Shown here piece by piece: positions 18,542 to 26,644 of a stretch of 64,000 nt of DNA (positions within the stretch are counted from its first letter, which is position 1; every line of letters starts with the position of its first letter). Source of the stretch: Ga0074130 sp964499485 (GTDB lineage Bacteria; Pseudomonadota; Gammaproteobacteria; Burkholderiales; Rhodocyclaceae). The notes under the pieces were generated by a model. That model worked only from the letters and a program-made list of their open reading frames with translations. It ran no database searches and was not told the origin of the DNA. The translations under genes and the position numbers were made by a program. Where the stretch lies: assembly GCA_964499485.1 (NCBI GenBank), contig CAZCLF010000007.1:4171-68170 (forward strand), in the 5' to 3' direction.

Positions 18542-19549
18542 CTAAATGCTGAAAAAACGTTGCTGAGTCTGCTCGGGCAGAGTCATGCCGGTGGCATGGG
18601 CGCGCTGGAGTAGTTCCCAGTAGTAACGGAAAGAGGCTCGGTCATGTAATTTGCCGGCATGCTGGATGGGGCCCCAGTCGGCATCTTGTGCAGCGCAGAT
18701 GATGGCGTTGGCCATGTCGACCTCGGAATAATCCGGTTGCATGGCTTCCACGATGGGGCGAATTTGGTTGGGGTGAATGCTCCACATGCGCAGGAAGCCG
18801 AATTCCTTACGGGCTCGTGCAGCGTCGTTAGCAACAACCTGCGGGTCGCGAATCTCGGTGGTGACATTGTGCGCCGGGACGACATGATTCGCCAACGCGG
18901 CTGCTGAAATCTCGGTCTTGGCACGCGCCATCAAGGGGTGCGAAAACTGCCCGGGGGAAACCATGGCGCTGCCCGGGACAGCACCGTGATGGCTGCTGAC
19001 GAAATCCATAATGCCGAAGTCGATACTCTCAACGTGAGGCAACGCCGCGATTTGCCAGGCATCGCGTAGCGCACCGTGCGTTTCGATAAGCACATGAACG
19101 GGAATTTCTCGACGGACTCCGTAGCGGGCGCGGGTGGCATCAATGATGCCGATTTGCGTCAGAACATCGGCCGCGCGCTCCGGTTTGGGGAGGACGATGT
19201 AGGCAATGCGCTCGCCGGCGCGGCTGATTAGGATATCGAGGTCCTGACGCCAGTGTGGATGACTCAGGTCGTGTATCCGCACGCCGACTCGATCAAATTT
19301 GTTCGCATCGGAATTGATAAGTGAGGCCACCATTTCGGCGTGCTCACGTTCGCGGCCCGTCGCGGCTCCATCTTCGCAGTCACAGGTAAGGTCAAACACC
19401 GGACCTGCTTGGGTGCTCATTTCAACTTGGAGCGCGAGTGCCTTGATGATCAGTTTTTCATTGCCAGCATAGTGTTCACAGGCTGAGAGAGCGGGGAAGC
19501 GTTTGCTGCCATCGCCGTAGAGAACTTCATTGGGGTGTTGTGTACTCAT
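18542..19549 (-). CDS. HpcH/HpaI aldolase / CitE-like CoA-ester lyase family protein
   Basis: TIM-barrel protein of 335 residues of the citrate lyase beta / malyl-CoA lyase superfamily. Visible are the acidic Mg-binding segment DLTCDCEDGAATG, the barrel strand VHVLIETHGAL, and SIHPNQIRPIVEAM, typical of CitE-like proteins. It starts 3 bases after mdh and ends 15 before acnB. A homologue in this place is common in betaproteobacteria. The substrate is not known from sequence; lyase action on a malyl- or citramalyl-CoA is an inference. Confidence 0.85.
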   Translation of the reverse strand: MSTQHPNEVLYGDGSKRFPALSACEHYAGNEKLIIKALALQVEMSTQAGPVFDLTCDCEDGAATGREREHAEMVASLINSDANKFDRVGVRIHDLSHPHWRQDLDILISRAGERIAYIVLPKPERAADVLTQIGIIDATRARYGVRREIPVHVLIETHGALRDAWQIAALPHVESIDFGIMDFVSSHHGAVPGSAMVSPGQFSHPLMARAKTEISAAALANHVVPAHNVTTEIRDPQVVANDAARARKEFGFLRMWSIHPNQIRPIVEAMQPDYSEVDMANAIICAAQDADWGPIQHAGKLHDRASFRYYWELLQRAHATGMTLPEQTQQRFFSI

Positions 19550-19552
19550 GAA

Positions 19553-20533
19553 TCACTTCAGTAGATGTTTAATAGTGTCTCGTTCTTCTTGGAGTGCTCT
19601 TGCATCGGCGTTGAGTTTGCTGCGACTAAATGCATCAAGGCTGAGGTTTTGCACAATGCGCCATTTGCCATTCTCGGTAGTGACAGGCATGCCATAGATC
19701 AATCCAGCCGGGATGTCGTAGGCGCCATCCGAGCAGATGCCCATGCTGAGCCAGCGCCCATCGCTACCCAATATCCAGTCACGCATGTGGTTGAGAGCTG
19801 CATTCGCGGCTGAGGCGGCAGCTGCGAGGCCACGCGCTTCAATCACCTGGCTGCCCCGTTTAACGATCGTTGGGATGTACTCTCCGTGAAACCAGTTCTT
19901 GTCGAGTTGCTCGATAACGGGCTTTCCGTCAGCAGTGGCATAGCGCAGATCTACATACATTTCTGGGGAGTGCGTGCCCCACACACAAACACGATCAATC
20001 GACGCAATTGGTTTTTTCAAATGGAAGGCTAGTTGTGTCACTGCGCGGTTGTGATCCAAGCGCAACATTGCTGTGAAGTTTTCACGTGGCAAATCGGGAG
20101 CGCAGCTCATTGCGATTAATGCATTGGTGTTGGCAGGATTGCCCACCACCATGACCTTCACATCCCTTGAGGCCACTGCATTGAGCGCTTTCCCTTGCTG
20201 CGTGAAAATTGCTGCATTGGCGACAAGCAGGTCTTTGTTTTCCATCCCTTTACTACGAGGACGTGCGCCGACCAAAATTGCAATATCTGCATCTTTAAAA
20301 GCGACAAGTGGGTCGTCGGTGTGAATGAGGTCGATGAGCAGCGGAAATGCGCCATCTTCAAGCTCAAGTACAACCCCGTTCAGGGCGGGCAGTGAGGGGG
20401 TGGTTTCAAGCAGTTGCAGGATGATGGGCTGGTCCTTGCCCAGCATATCTCCGCCGGCAATACGGAATAGCAAGGCATAACCAATTTGACCGGCTGCGCC
20501 AGTGACGGCAATGCGGATAGGGGCTTTGCTCAT
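19553..20533 (-). CDS. mdh: Malate dehydrogenase (NAD)
   Basis: Oxidises malate to oxaloacetate. The 326-residue cytosolic-type enzyme shows the nucleotide motif VTGAAGQIGYALL, the substrate-loop segment GARPRSKGMENKDLL, and the catalytic histidine in VCVWGTHSPEMY. First gene of the mdh-lyase-acnB run, divergent from the GntR gene. The motif set is unambiguous. Confidence 0.96.
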   Translation of the reverse strand: MSKAPIRIAVTGAAGQIGYALLFRIAGGDMLGKDQPIILQLLETTPSLPALNGVVLELEDGAFPLLIDLIHTDDPLVAFKDADIAILVGARPRSKGMENKDLLVANAAIFTQQGKALNAVASRDVKVMVVGNPANTNALIAMSCAPDLPRENFTAMLRLDHNRAVTQLAFHLKKPIASIDRVCVWGTHSPEMYVDLRYATADGKPVIEQLDKNWFHGEYIPTIVKRGSQVIEARGLAAAASAANAALNHMRDWILGSDGRWLSMGICSDGAYDIPAGLIYGMPVTTENGKWRIVQNLSLDAFSRSKLNADARALQEERDTIKHLLK

Positions 20534-20685
20534 GATGCCTCCTGCGAATCTACTTTCAGATTTAACTGGCCATCATTCTAAACGGATGGCCACCGTGCGA
20601 GAGACTTACTCTCCGTACTAATTACGTTGATTTTGATGTCAATTTCAGTGTAGGTTGCCCTGTCTGTTTTGTAAATATACATCAT

Positions 20686-20703
20686 ATGTCTTATATAAGA
20701 CAT
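20686..20703. promoter_or_regulatory. 18-bp perfect palindrome, probable GntR operator
   Basis: ATGTCTTATATAAGACAT is a perfect palindrome lying between the divergent mdh and gntR genes, 70 bases before the gntR ATG and 152 before the mdh ATG. The surrounding 240-base gap has no gene. GntR/HutC-type regulators bind palindromes of this kind. Control of mdh-acnB and of the regulator itself is inferred. Confidence 0.7.
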
Positions 20704-20773
20704 GAATTAGGGTATAGACGATGGCAAAAAATTGTGTTTTACTCAAACTACATTCAGTTAATGGCTAGTTCCC

Positions 20774-21499
20774 ATGAGCGGCTCTCCGACCTTCAGCCCG
20801 TTGTATCGCCAGATCAAGGCGTTGCTATTGCAGGCTTTGGATAGTGGCGAATGGCGTCCAGGTGCCGCGATCCCAAGCGAGTCAGAACTGGCCGTGCGTT
20901 ACAGCGTCAGTCAAGGCACCGTCCGCAAAGCCATCGATGAGTTGGCAACTGAAAAACTGCTGATTCGCAAGCAGGGTAAGGGCACTTTTGTTGCCACCCA
21001 TAACGACCCTCGTCAATTTTTTCGCTTTCTACGCCTCGTTCCGCTGAATGGCGAGGTAACGCCTGCGCGCAGCGTGCCGCTTGAGTGCTGGCAGGCAAAG
21101 GCAGGTCCTGAGCCGGCGCGCATGCTCGATGTGCCCCATGGCGCGCCGCTGATCGTGGTGCGCCGCGTGTTGCAGTTCAATAAGCGCAACGTGGTGGGCG
21201 ACGAAATCTATTTGCCGGCTGAGCCATTTCGCGGTCTCGACATGGACATGCTCAAAGCCCATGAAGGATCGCTGTACAGTTTGTTCGAGGCGAAATTTGG
21301 CGTGCACATGATTCGTGCCCAGGAGCGTGTTCGTGCCGTGCTCGCTGATCGTGAGGGTTCCGAATTACTCGGTGTCGAAGAAGGAAGTCCGCTGCTCTCG
21401 GTGGAACGTATCAGCTACACCTATGGAGATCGGCCGATGGAATGGCGGCGAGGCTTGTATTCCACCGTTGATCACTGTTATCTCAACGAGTTGAACTAA
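20774..21499 (+). CDS. GntR-family regulator with UTRA domain, citric acid cycle context
   Basis: Transcription factor of 241 residues. The N-terminal winged helix (about 10-75) includes GAAIPSESELAVRYSVSQGTVRKAI, read here from residues about 28-52; the C-terminal UTRA ligand domain (about 95-235) contains LLSVERISYTYGDRPMEWRRG. Placed between mdh-lyase-acnB and sdhCDAB-gltA-sucAB-lpd, so it probably controls the citric acid cycle through the palindrome at 20686. The effector is not predictable from sequence. Confidence 0.9.
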   Translation: MSGSPTFSPLYRQIKALLLQALDSGEWRPGAAIPSESELAVRYSVSQGTVRKAIDELATEKLLIRKQGKGTFVATHNDPRQFFRFLRLVPLNGEVTPARSVPLECWQAKAGPEPARMLDVPHGAPLIVVRRVLQFNKRNVVGDEIYLPAEPFRGLDMDMLKAHEGSLYSLFEAKFGVHMIRAQERVRAVLADREGSELLGVEEGSPLLSVERISYTYGDRPMEWRRGLYSTVDHCYLNELN

Positions 21500-21526
21500 A
21501 TATGATCACGCGCAAACTTTCTAGGC

Positions 21527-21555
21527 CTTACAGCCACAAGCTTGCGTCATATAAT
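21527..21555 (+). promoter_or_regulatory. Probable sigma-70 promoter of the sdh operon
   Basis: CTTACA at 21527-21532 (4 of 6 to TTGACA), 17-base spacer, perfect TATAAT at 21550-21555, about 70 bases before the sdhC ATG. Inferred only from spacing and match. Confidence 0.65.
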
Positions 21556-21628
21556 CCAACCGTCATTGTGCGGTGCAGCAGGGGTGGTCTGGCGACCATC
21601 AGCATTAACTAATCTGTGGGGAAAGTGC

Positions 21629-22039
21629 ATGGCCGCGCCGCGTAGCATTCAGTCACCCAACAAACAGCGTCCTAAATTTCTGACGCTGACAGCGATACGC
21701 CTGCCATTGGCTGGCGTTGTCTCGATTCTTCACCGCATCAGCGGTTCCATCTTGTTTTTGGCCTTGCCCGCATTGATCGGGCTCTTTGGCTTGTCACTGG
21801 AGTCGCCCGTAGGGTTTGAGCGGGCGGGGCAGCTTGTTCGGCAGCCAATGATTGGGATCCCCTTATTCGGTTTGGCATGGGCTTACATTCATCATTTCTG
21901 CGCAGGTCTCCGCTTCCTACTACTCGATATGCATATCGGGCTTGATAAGGAAGGCGCGCGCCGCTCAGCCGTCGGTGTCCTAGTGGTGAGTTTGGCACTG
22001 ACCAGTCTGCTGGCCCTGAAGCTCTTGGGAGTGTTCTGA
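21629..22039 (+). CDS. sdhC: Succinate dehydrogenase cytochrome b556 subunit
   Basis: Membrane anchor of complex II with three helices. Motifs are LPLAGVVSILHRISGS, including the quinone-region serine and arginine, and the haem histidine segment YIHHFCAGLRFLLLD. The frame is open to 21542, but GGGGAAAGTGC precedes the ATG at 21629, giving 136 residues, close to family length. Its stop overlaps the sdhD start. Confidence 0.94.
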   Translation: MAAPRSIQSPNKQRPKFLTLTAIRLPLAGVVSILHRISGSILFLALPALIGLFGLSLESPVGFERAGQLVRQPMIGIPLFGLAWAYIHHFCAGLRFLLLDMHIGLDKEGARRSAVGVLVVSLALTSLLALKLLGVF

Positions 22040-22380
22040 TGCGTACCACGACTGGTGCTCACTACGGATTGCGTGACTGGATTGCGCAGCGTATTACTGC
22101 TGTCTTCATGGCCGTTTTCACAGTGGTTGTGATCGTAGCTTTGTTCACAGGGGTGGCCGAGTCAGCTGAGCGCTGGCGGGCATTTTTCGGTTTTGGCCCG
22201 ATGCGTTTCCTGTCTTTCCTGTTTGCCATGAGCCTGTGCTACCACGCATGGATTGGTATTCGCGACATCTGGATGGACTACATCAAGCCGGTGTGGATTC
22301 GTCTGACGCTGCATTCCCTCACCCTGTTGGCACTGTTCGGCTATGCCGGCTGGTGCATTGAAATCCTCTGGAGACTTTGA
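22039..22380 (+). CDS. sdhD: Succinate dehydrogenase membrane anchor subunit
   Basis: Small anchor of 113 residues with three predicted helices. It begins MRTTTGAHYGLRDWIAQRIT, where the QRIT segment is typical of SdhD, and it carries the haem-region CYHAWIGIRDIWMDY. The start overlaps the sdhC stop (TGATG), so the two are translationally coupled. Confidence 0.93.
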   Translation: MRTTTGAHYGLRDWIAQRITAVFMAVFTVVVIVALFTGVAESAERWRAFFGFGPMRFLSFLFAMSLCYHAWIGIRDIWMDYIKPVWIRLTLHSLTLLALFGYAGWCIEILWRL

Positions 22381-22382
22381 CC

Positions 22383-24170
22383 ATGGCTGTTGCAGTCCGC
22401 AAGTTCGATGCAGTCATTGTGGGGGCCGGTGGTGCGGGTTTGCGCGCCGCTATCCAATTGTCGGAAGCCGGCTTGCGCACGGCCGTTATCTCCAAAGTTT
22501 TCCCCACACGCTCGCACACCGTTGCCGCGCAGGGTGGGGTTGCCGCCTCATTGGGCAACTCAGAGGAAGATCACTGGCACTGGCATATGTACGATACCGT
22601 CAAGGGCTCGGATTGGCTGGGTGATCAAGACGCTATCGAGTTTATGTGTCGCAAGGCCAACGAGGTGGTGATTGAACTTGAACACTACGGCATGCCTTTC
22701 GACCGCCTCGATAACGGCCGCATCTATCAGCGCCCATTCGGTGGGCATATGTCGAATTTTGGCGAGAAGCCTGTCGCTCGTTCCTGTGCCGCCGCTGACC
22801 GCACTGGTCATGCCATGTTGCATGCCCTCTACCAGCGCAATATCAAGGCGAACACACACTTCTTCACCGAGTGGATGGCGCTGGATCTAATCCGCGATGA
22901 AGATGGCGATGTGCTGGGTGTGACTGCCCTGGAAATGGAAACCGGAGAGGTGGTGGCCTTCCATGCACGTGCCACTATTTTTGCTACTGGCGGTGCCGGT
23001 CGTATCTATCATTCCTCCACCAATGCCTTCATTAATACGGGCGATGGCCTTGGCATGGCAGCACGTGCGGGGATTCCGCTTGAGGATATGGAGTTCTGGC
23101 AATTCCATCCGACCGGTGTGGCCGGTGCCGGTGTGCTAATTACCGAGGGCGTTCGTGGCGAAGGCGGCATTCTGCGCAATGCTCAAGGTGAGCGCTTCAT
23201 GGAGCGCTATGCCCCGAATGCAAAGGATCTGGCCTCGCGTGATGTGGTCTCGCGGGCCATGGTCACTGAAATCAATGAGGGGCGTGGGTGTGGCCCGAAT
23301 AAAGACTATGTCCTGCTCGACATTACGCATCTGAAGCCTGAGACCATCATGAAGCGTTTGCCCGGGATTCATGAAATCTCCTTACGCTTTGCTGGTGTTG
23401 ATCCAATTCGTGCCCCGATTCCTGTCGTGCCAACCTGTCACTTTCAGATGGGTGGTATCCCGATTAATTATCGTGGGCAGGTGGTTGTGCCAAAGAACAA
23501 CATGCCTGAAGTCGTTGTCCCCGGCTTTTATGCGGCTGGAGAGTGTTCATGCTCCTCTGTGCATGGGGCCAATCGTCTCGGTACAAACTCCTTGCTTGAA
23601 CTTCTGGTTTTCGGAAAATCGGCTGGAGAAACCGCCATCAACGATCTGCGGATGGGGCGGCGTGAGCACAAACCCTTGCCCAAGGATGCCATTGATCGCA
23701 CTTTAGAACGCCTAAACCGTCTCGAAAATCAGAAGGACGGTGCTGATGTCCATGAGACACGGTTAGCGATGCAGCGTGTCATGCAAAAGCATGCCGGGGT
23801 ATTCCGCTTTAAGGATTTGCTCGAAGAGGGGGTGGCCGAGATCATGAAGGTCGCTGATCAGGTCAAGATGACGCAAATTGGGGATAAGTCACGTGTCTTT
23901 AATACGGCACGTATTGAGGCGCTCGAGCTGGACAACCTGATCGAGGTGGCGAAGGCCACCATGATTTCGGCTGAGGCGCGCAAAGAGTCCCGTGGCGCAC
24001 ACGTTCGCGACGATGCGCCGGACACACCGGAGCATCCAGATGGACGTGATGATGACAATTGGATCAAGCACACGCTTTGGTATAGCGAGGGTAATCGCCT
24101 TGACTACAAGCCGGTGCATTTGGATCCGCTGACGGTGGACTCATTCCCGCCGAAGAAGCGTAGTTATTGA
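22383..24170 (+). CDS. sdhA: Succinate dehydrogenase flavoprotein subunit
   Basis: FAD subunit of 595 residues that oxidises succinate to fumarate on the cytoplasmic face. Motifs: GAGGAGLRAAIQLSEAG (FAD-binding), RSHTVAAQGGVAASLGN with the histidine that binds FAD covalently, and HPTGVAGAGVLITEGVRGEG in the active site. A TTG at 22377 is in frame, but the ATG at 22383 with GGAG 9 bases before is better. Confidence 0.97.
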   Translation: MAVAVRKFDAVIVGAGGAGLRAAIQLSEAGLRTAVISKVFPTRSHTVAAQGGVAASLGNSEEDHWHWHMYDTVKGSDWLGDQDAIEFMCRKANEVVIELEHYGMPFDRLDNGRIYQRPFGGHMSNFGEKPVARSCAAADRTGHAMLHALYQRNIKANTHFFTEWMALDLIRDEDGDVLGVTALEMETGEVVAFHARATIFATGGAGRIYHSSTNAFINTGDGLGMAARAGIPLEDMEFWQFHPTGVAGAGVLITEGVRGEGGILRNAQGERFMERYAPNAKDLASRDVVSRAMVTEINEGRGCGPNKDYVLLDITHLKPETIMKRLPGIHEISLRFAGVDPIRAPIPVVPTCHFQMGGIPINYRGQVVVPKNNMPEVVVPGFYAAGECSCSSVHGANRLGTNSLLELLVFGKSAGETAINDLRMGRREHKPLPKDAIDRTLERLNRLENQKDGADVHETRLAMQRVMQKHAGVFRFKDLLEEGVAEIMKVADQVKMTQIGDKSRVFNTARIEALELDNLIEVAKATMISAEARKESRGAHVRDDAPDTPEHPDGRDDDNWIKHTLWYSEGNRLDYKPVHLDPLTVDSFPPKKRSY

Positions 24171-24180
24171 GGACCGCATC

Positions 24181-24891
24181 ATGACTGCTCGTAATGTTCA
24201 GTTCCGCATTTATCGCTACGATCCCGATAAGGATGCCAAGCCTTGGATGCAGGACATCTCGCTGGAACTCGAAGAGACTGATCGCAAGCTGCTTGATGCC
24301 ATCGTCAAGCTCAAGGCCAAGGATGACAGTATTGCGTTCCGCCGCTCTTGCCGTGAAGGGGTGTGTGGATCCGATGCCATGAATATTAATGGCAAGAATG
24401 GTTTGGCCTGCCTGACCGATGTAGACGATCTGAAGCAGCCCATTGTGTTGCGTCCACTTCCTGGGTTGCCAGTGATCCGCGACTTAATTGTGGATATGAC
24501 GCAGTTCTTCAACCAGTATCACTCCATCAAGCCGTATCTGGTTAACCATGACCCATTGCCAGAGCGAGAGCGTTTGCAATCACCGGAAGATCGGGACGAG
24601 CTCGATGGCTTATATGAGTGCATTTTGTGCGCTTGCTGCTCGACCGCTTGCCCAAGCTTCTGGTGGAATCCGGACAAGTTTGTCGGCCCTGCGGGTTTGC
24701 TAGCGGCCTATCGCTTTATTGCGGATACGCGCGATCAAACCACCAGTGAGCGTCTCGATAATCTAGAAGATCCGTACCGTCTATTCCGCTGCCACACCAT
24801 TATGAACTGTGTCGATGTCTGTCCTAAAGGGCTGAATCCGACCAAGGCAATTGGTAAGATCAAAGACATGATGATGAGGCGTGCAGTTTGA
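24181..24891 (+). CDS. sdhB: Succinate dehydrogenase iron-sulfur subunit
   Basis: Electron-transfer subunit of 236 residues. The [2Fe-2S] cysteines are in SCREGVCGSDAMNING, the [4Fe-4S] cysteines in CILCACCSTACP, and the [3Fe-4S] cysteines in CHTIMNCVDVCPKGLNP. Its stop codon overlaps the proposed sdhE start. Confidence 0.97.
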   Translation: MTARNVQFRIYRYDPDKDAKPWMQDISLELEETDRKLLDAIVKLKAKDDSIAFRRSCREGVCGSDAMNINGKNGLACLTDVDDLKQPIVLRPLPGLPVIRDLIVDMTQFFNQYHSIKPYLVNHDPLPERERLQSPEDRDELDGLYECILCACCSTACPSFWWNPDKFVGPAGLLAAYRFIADTRDQTTSERLDNLEDPYRLFRCHTIMNCVDVCPKGLNPTKAIGKIKDMMMRRAV

Positions 24892-25151
24892 GCACGCTGG
24901 CTGCGGATACCCGGCATGCCCGTGACGAACGGCTGCGTTGGCATTGCCGTCGTGCCTTGCTTGAGCTGGATATCGTCTTCACGCGTTACTGGGCCGAGCG
25001 CCAAAGACAGCCCTTGGACGACGAGGAGGCTGCCAGCTTAGCGCGCTTGCTGGCGCTTGAAGACTACCCACTGTGGGATTTGGTCAGCGGCAAAAATGAA
25101 TTTATCCCTGCAGCAGATAAAAAGCTGCTGGAGCTGCTACGCAGGCTTTAG
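24888..25151 (+). CDS. sdhE: FAD assembly factor SdhE
   Basis: Small helical protein (87 residues) that promotes covalent FAD attachment to SdhA. The characteristic N-terminal block reads RLRWHCRRALLELDIVF. The conserved RGxxE motif of the family has alanine in place of glycine (RALLE). Start is TTG overlapping the sdhB stop (TTGA); no ATG is available nearby. Identity is supported by operon position and the motif. Confidence 0.88.
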   Translation: MSTLAADTRHARDERLRWHCRRALLELDIVFTRYWAERQRQPLDDEEAASLARLLALEDYPLWDLVSGKNEFIPAADKKLLELLRRL

Positions 25152-25229
25152 AATCAAAAGCATTTTCCGCGCTGCTTATGTATGGCAGCCGGGCAGGAAT
25201 TAAGAGATCGACACTGAAAGGAAGCGGTA

Positions 25230-26522
25230 ATGACAACAAACCGAACCACCACGCTGACGCTGGACGGGAAGGAATTTGAATTCCCCGTCATGCAAGGTAC
25301 GCATGGCAACGATGTCATTGACATTCGTAGCCTGGGTAGCAAGGCTGGCGTATATACGTATGACTCGGGTTTCCTTTCTACCGCCAGTTGCCAATCGAAG
25401 ATCACTTATATCGATGGTGACAAGGGCGAACTGCTGTACCGCGGCTATCCAATTGAGCAGCTTGCTGAGCAGTGCTCTTTCTTAGAAACCGCTTGGCTGT
25501 TGAGAAATGGCGAGTTGCCAAATGCGAAACAGAAAGCTGATTTTGAAAACACCATCAAGAGCCACACGATGGTGCATGAGCAACTGGTCAAATTTTTCCA
25601 AGGCTTCCGCCGTGACGCACACCCAATGGCTGTGATGGTTGGCGTTGTTGGCGCACTGTCGGCCTTCTATCACGAGGCGATGGATAGCTCCGATGCCGAG
25701 CATCGCAGCATCAGTTTCAATCGTATTGTGGCCAAGATGCCAACCATCGTAGCTATGGCCTACAAGTACACGATTGGTCAGCCTTTCATGTACCCACGCA
25801 ACGACCTGGATTACACCGCCAACTTCATGCACATGATGTTTGGTACCCCCTGTGAACAGTACAAGCCGAATCCAGTTCTGGTTCGTGCGCTCGATATCAT
25901 TTTTACCTTGCATGCGGATCACGAACAGAACGCCTCGACATCTACGGTGCGTTTGGCCGGTTCGTCTGGCGCTAACCCCTATGCCTGTATCTCGGCAGGG
26001 ATTGCCTGTCTGTGGGGTCCCGCTCATGGAGGAGCAAATGAAGCCTGCCTCAACATGCTTGAGCAGATTGGCGATGTGTCACGGGTTGGCGAATACATCA
26101 AGCGCGCTAAGGATAAGGATGATCCTTTCCGCCTGATGGGCTTCGGCCATCGCGTTTACAAGAATTTTGATCCTCGTGCAAAGCTCATGCGTAAGGTCTG
26201 CGCCGATGTGCTTACCGAGCTTGGTTTGCGCGATGATCCACTGTTCAAGTTGGCTATGGAGCTGGAGCGCATTGCACTGGAAGATGATTATTTCGTCGAG
26301 CGCAAGCTGTATCCGAATGTTGATTTCTACTCCGGTATTGTGCAACGTGCGCTAGGCATCCCAACCTCAATGTTCACTTGCATCTTCTCTCTGGCCCGTA
26401 CAGTGGGCTGGATGACGCAGTGGGAGGAGATGCTGACCGATCCGGAATACAAAATTGGTCGTCCGCGCCAGCTTTACATTGGCGCCGCCCGTCGCGATGT
26501 GCTGTCGATGGATAAGCGCTAA
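25230..26522 (+). CDS. gltA: Citrate synthase (type II)
   Basis: Condenses oxaloacetate with acetyl-CoA. 430 residues, the hexameric type II length. Active-site motifs: LHADHEQNASTSTVRLAGSS with histidine, WGPAHGGANEA, and MGFGHRVYKNFDPRAK; the C-terminal arginine is in GRPRQLYIG. AAAGGAAGCGGTA precedes the ATG. It ends at an intrinsic terminator, so sucA probably has its own promoter. Confidence 0.97.
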   Translation: MTTNRTTTLTLDGKEFEFPVMQGTHGNDVIDIRSLGSKAGVYTYDSGFLSTASCQSKITYIDGDKGELLYRGYPIEQLAEQCSFLETAWLLRNGELPNAKQKADFENTIKSHTMVHEQLVKFFQGFRRDAHPMAVMVGVVGALSAFYHEAMDSSDAEHRSISFNRIVAKMPTIVAMAYKYTIGQPFMYPRNDLDYTANFMHMMFGTPCEQYKPNPVLVRALDIIFTLHADHEQNASTSTVRLAGSSGANPYACISAGIACLWGPAHGGANEACLNMLEQIGDVSRVGEYIKRAKDKDDPFRLMGFGHRVYKNFDPRAKLMRKVCADVLTELGLRDDPLFKLAMELERIALEDDYFVERKLYPNVDFYSGIVQRALGIPTSMFTCIFSLARTVGWMTQWEEMLTDPEYKIGRPRQLYIGAARRDVLSMDKR

Positions 26523-26534
26523 ACAGGTAGCAGG

Positions 26535-26566
26535 CAAGGGGCGAGTGATCGCCCCTTGTTGTTTGT
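26535..26566 (+). terminator. Intrinsic terminator after gltA
   Basis: CAAGGGGCGA, GTGA, TCGCCCCTTG form a perfect 10-bp stem followed by TTGTTTG, 12 bases after the gltA stop. The T run is weak, so partial read-through into sucA is possible. Confidence 0.82.
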
Positions 26567-26644
26567 CCCGAAAGGTTTATGGGGCGAGCAAGATAAAAGC
26601 TTAAGTTGTCGTAGCGTTGTTGTCGGTAATGATGAGGTGACGCC

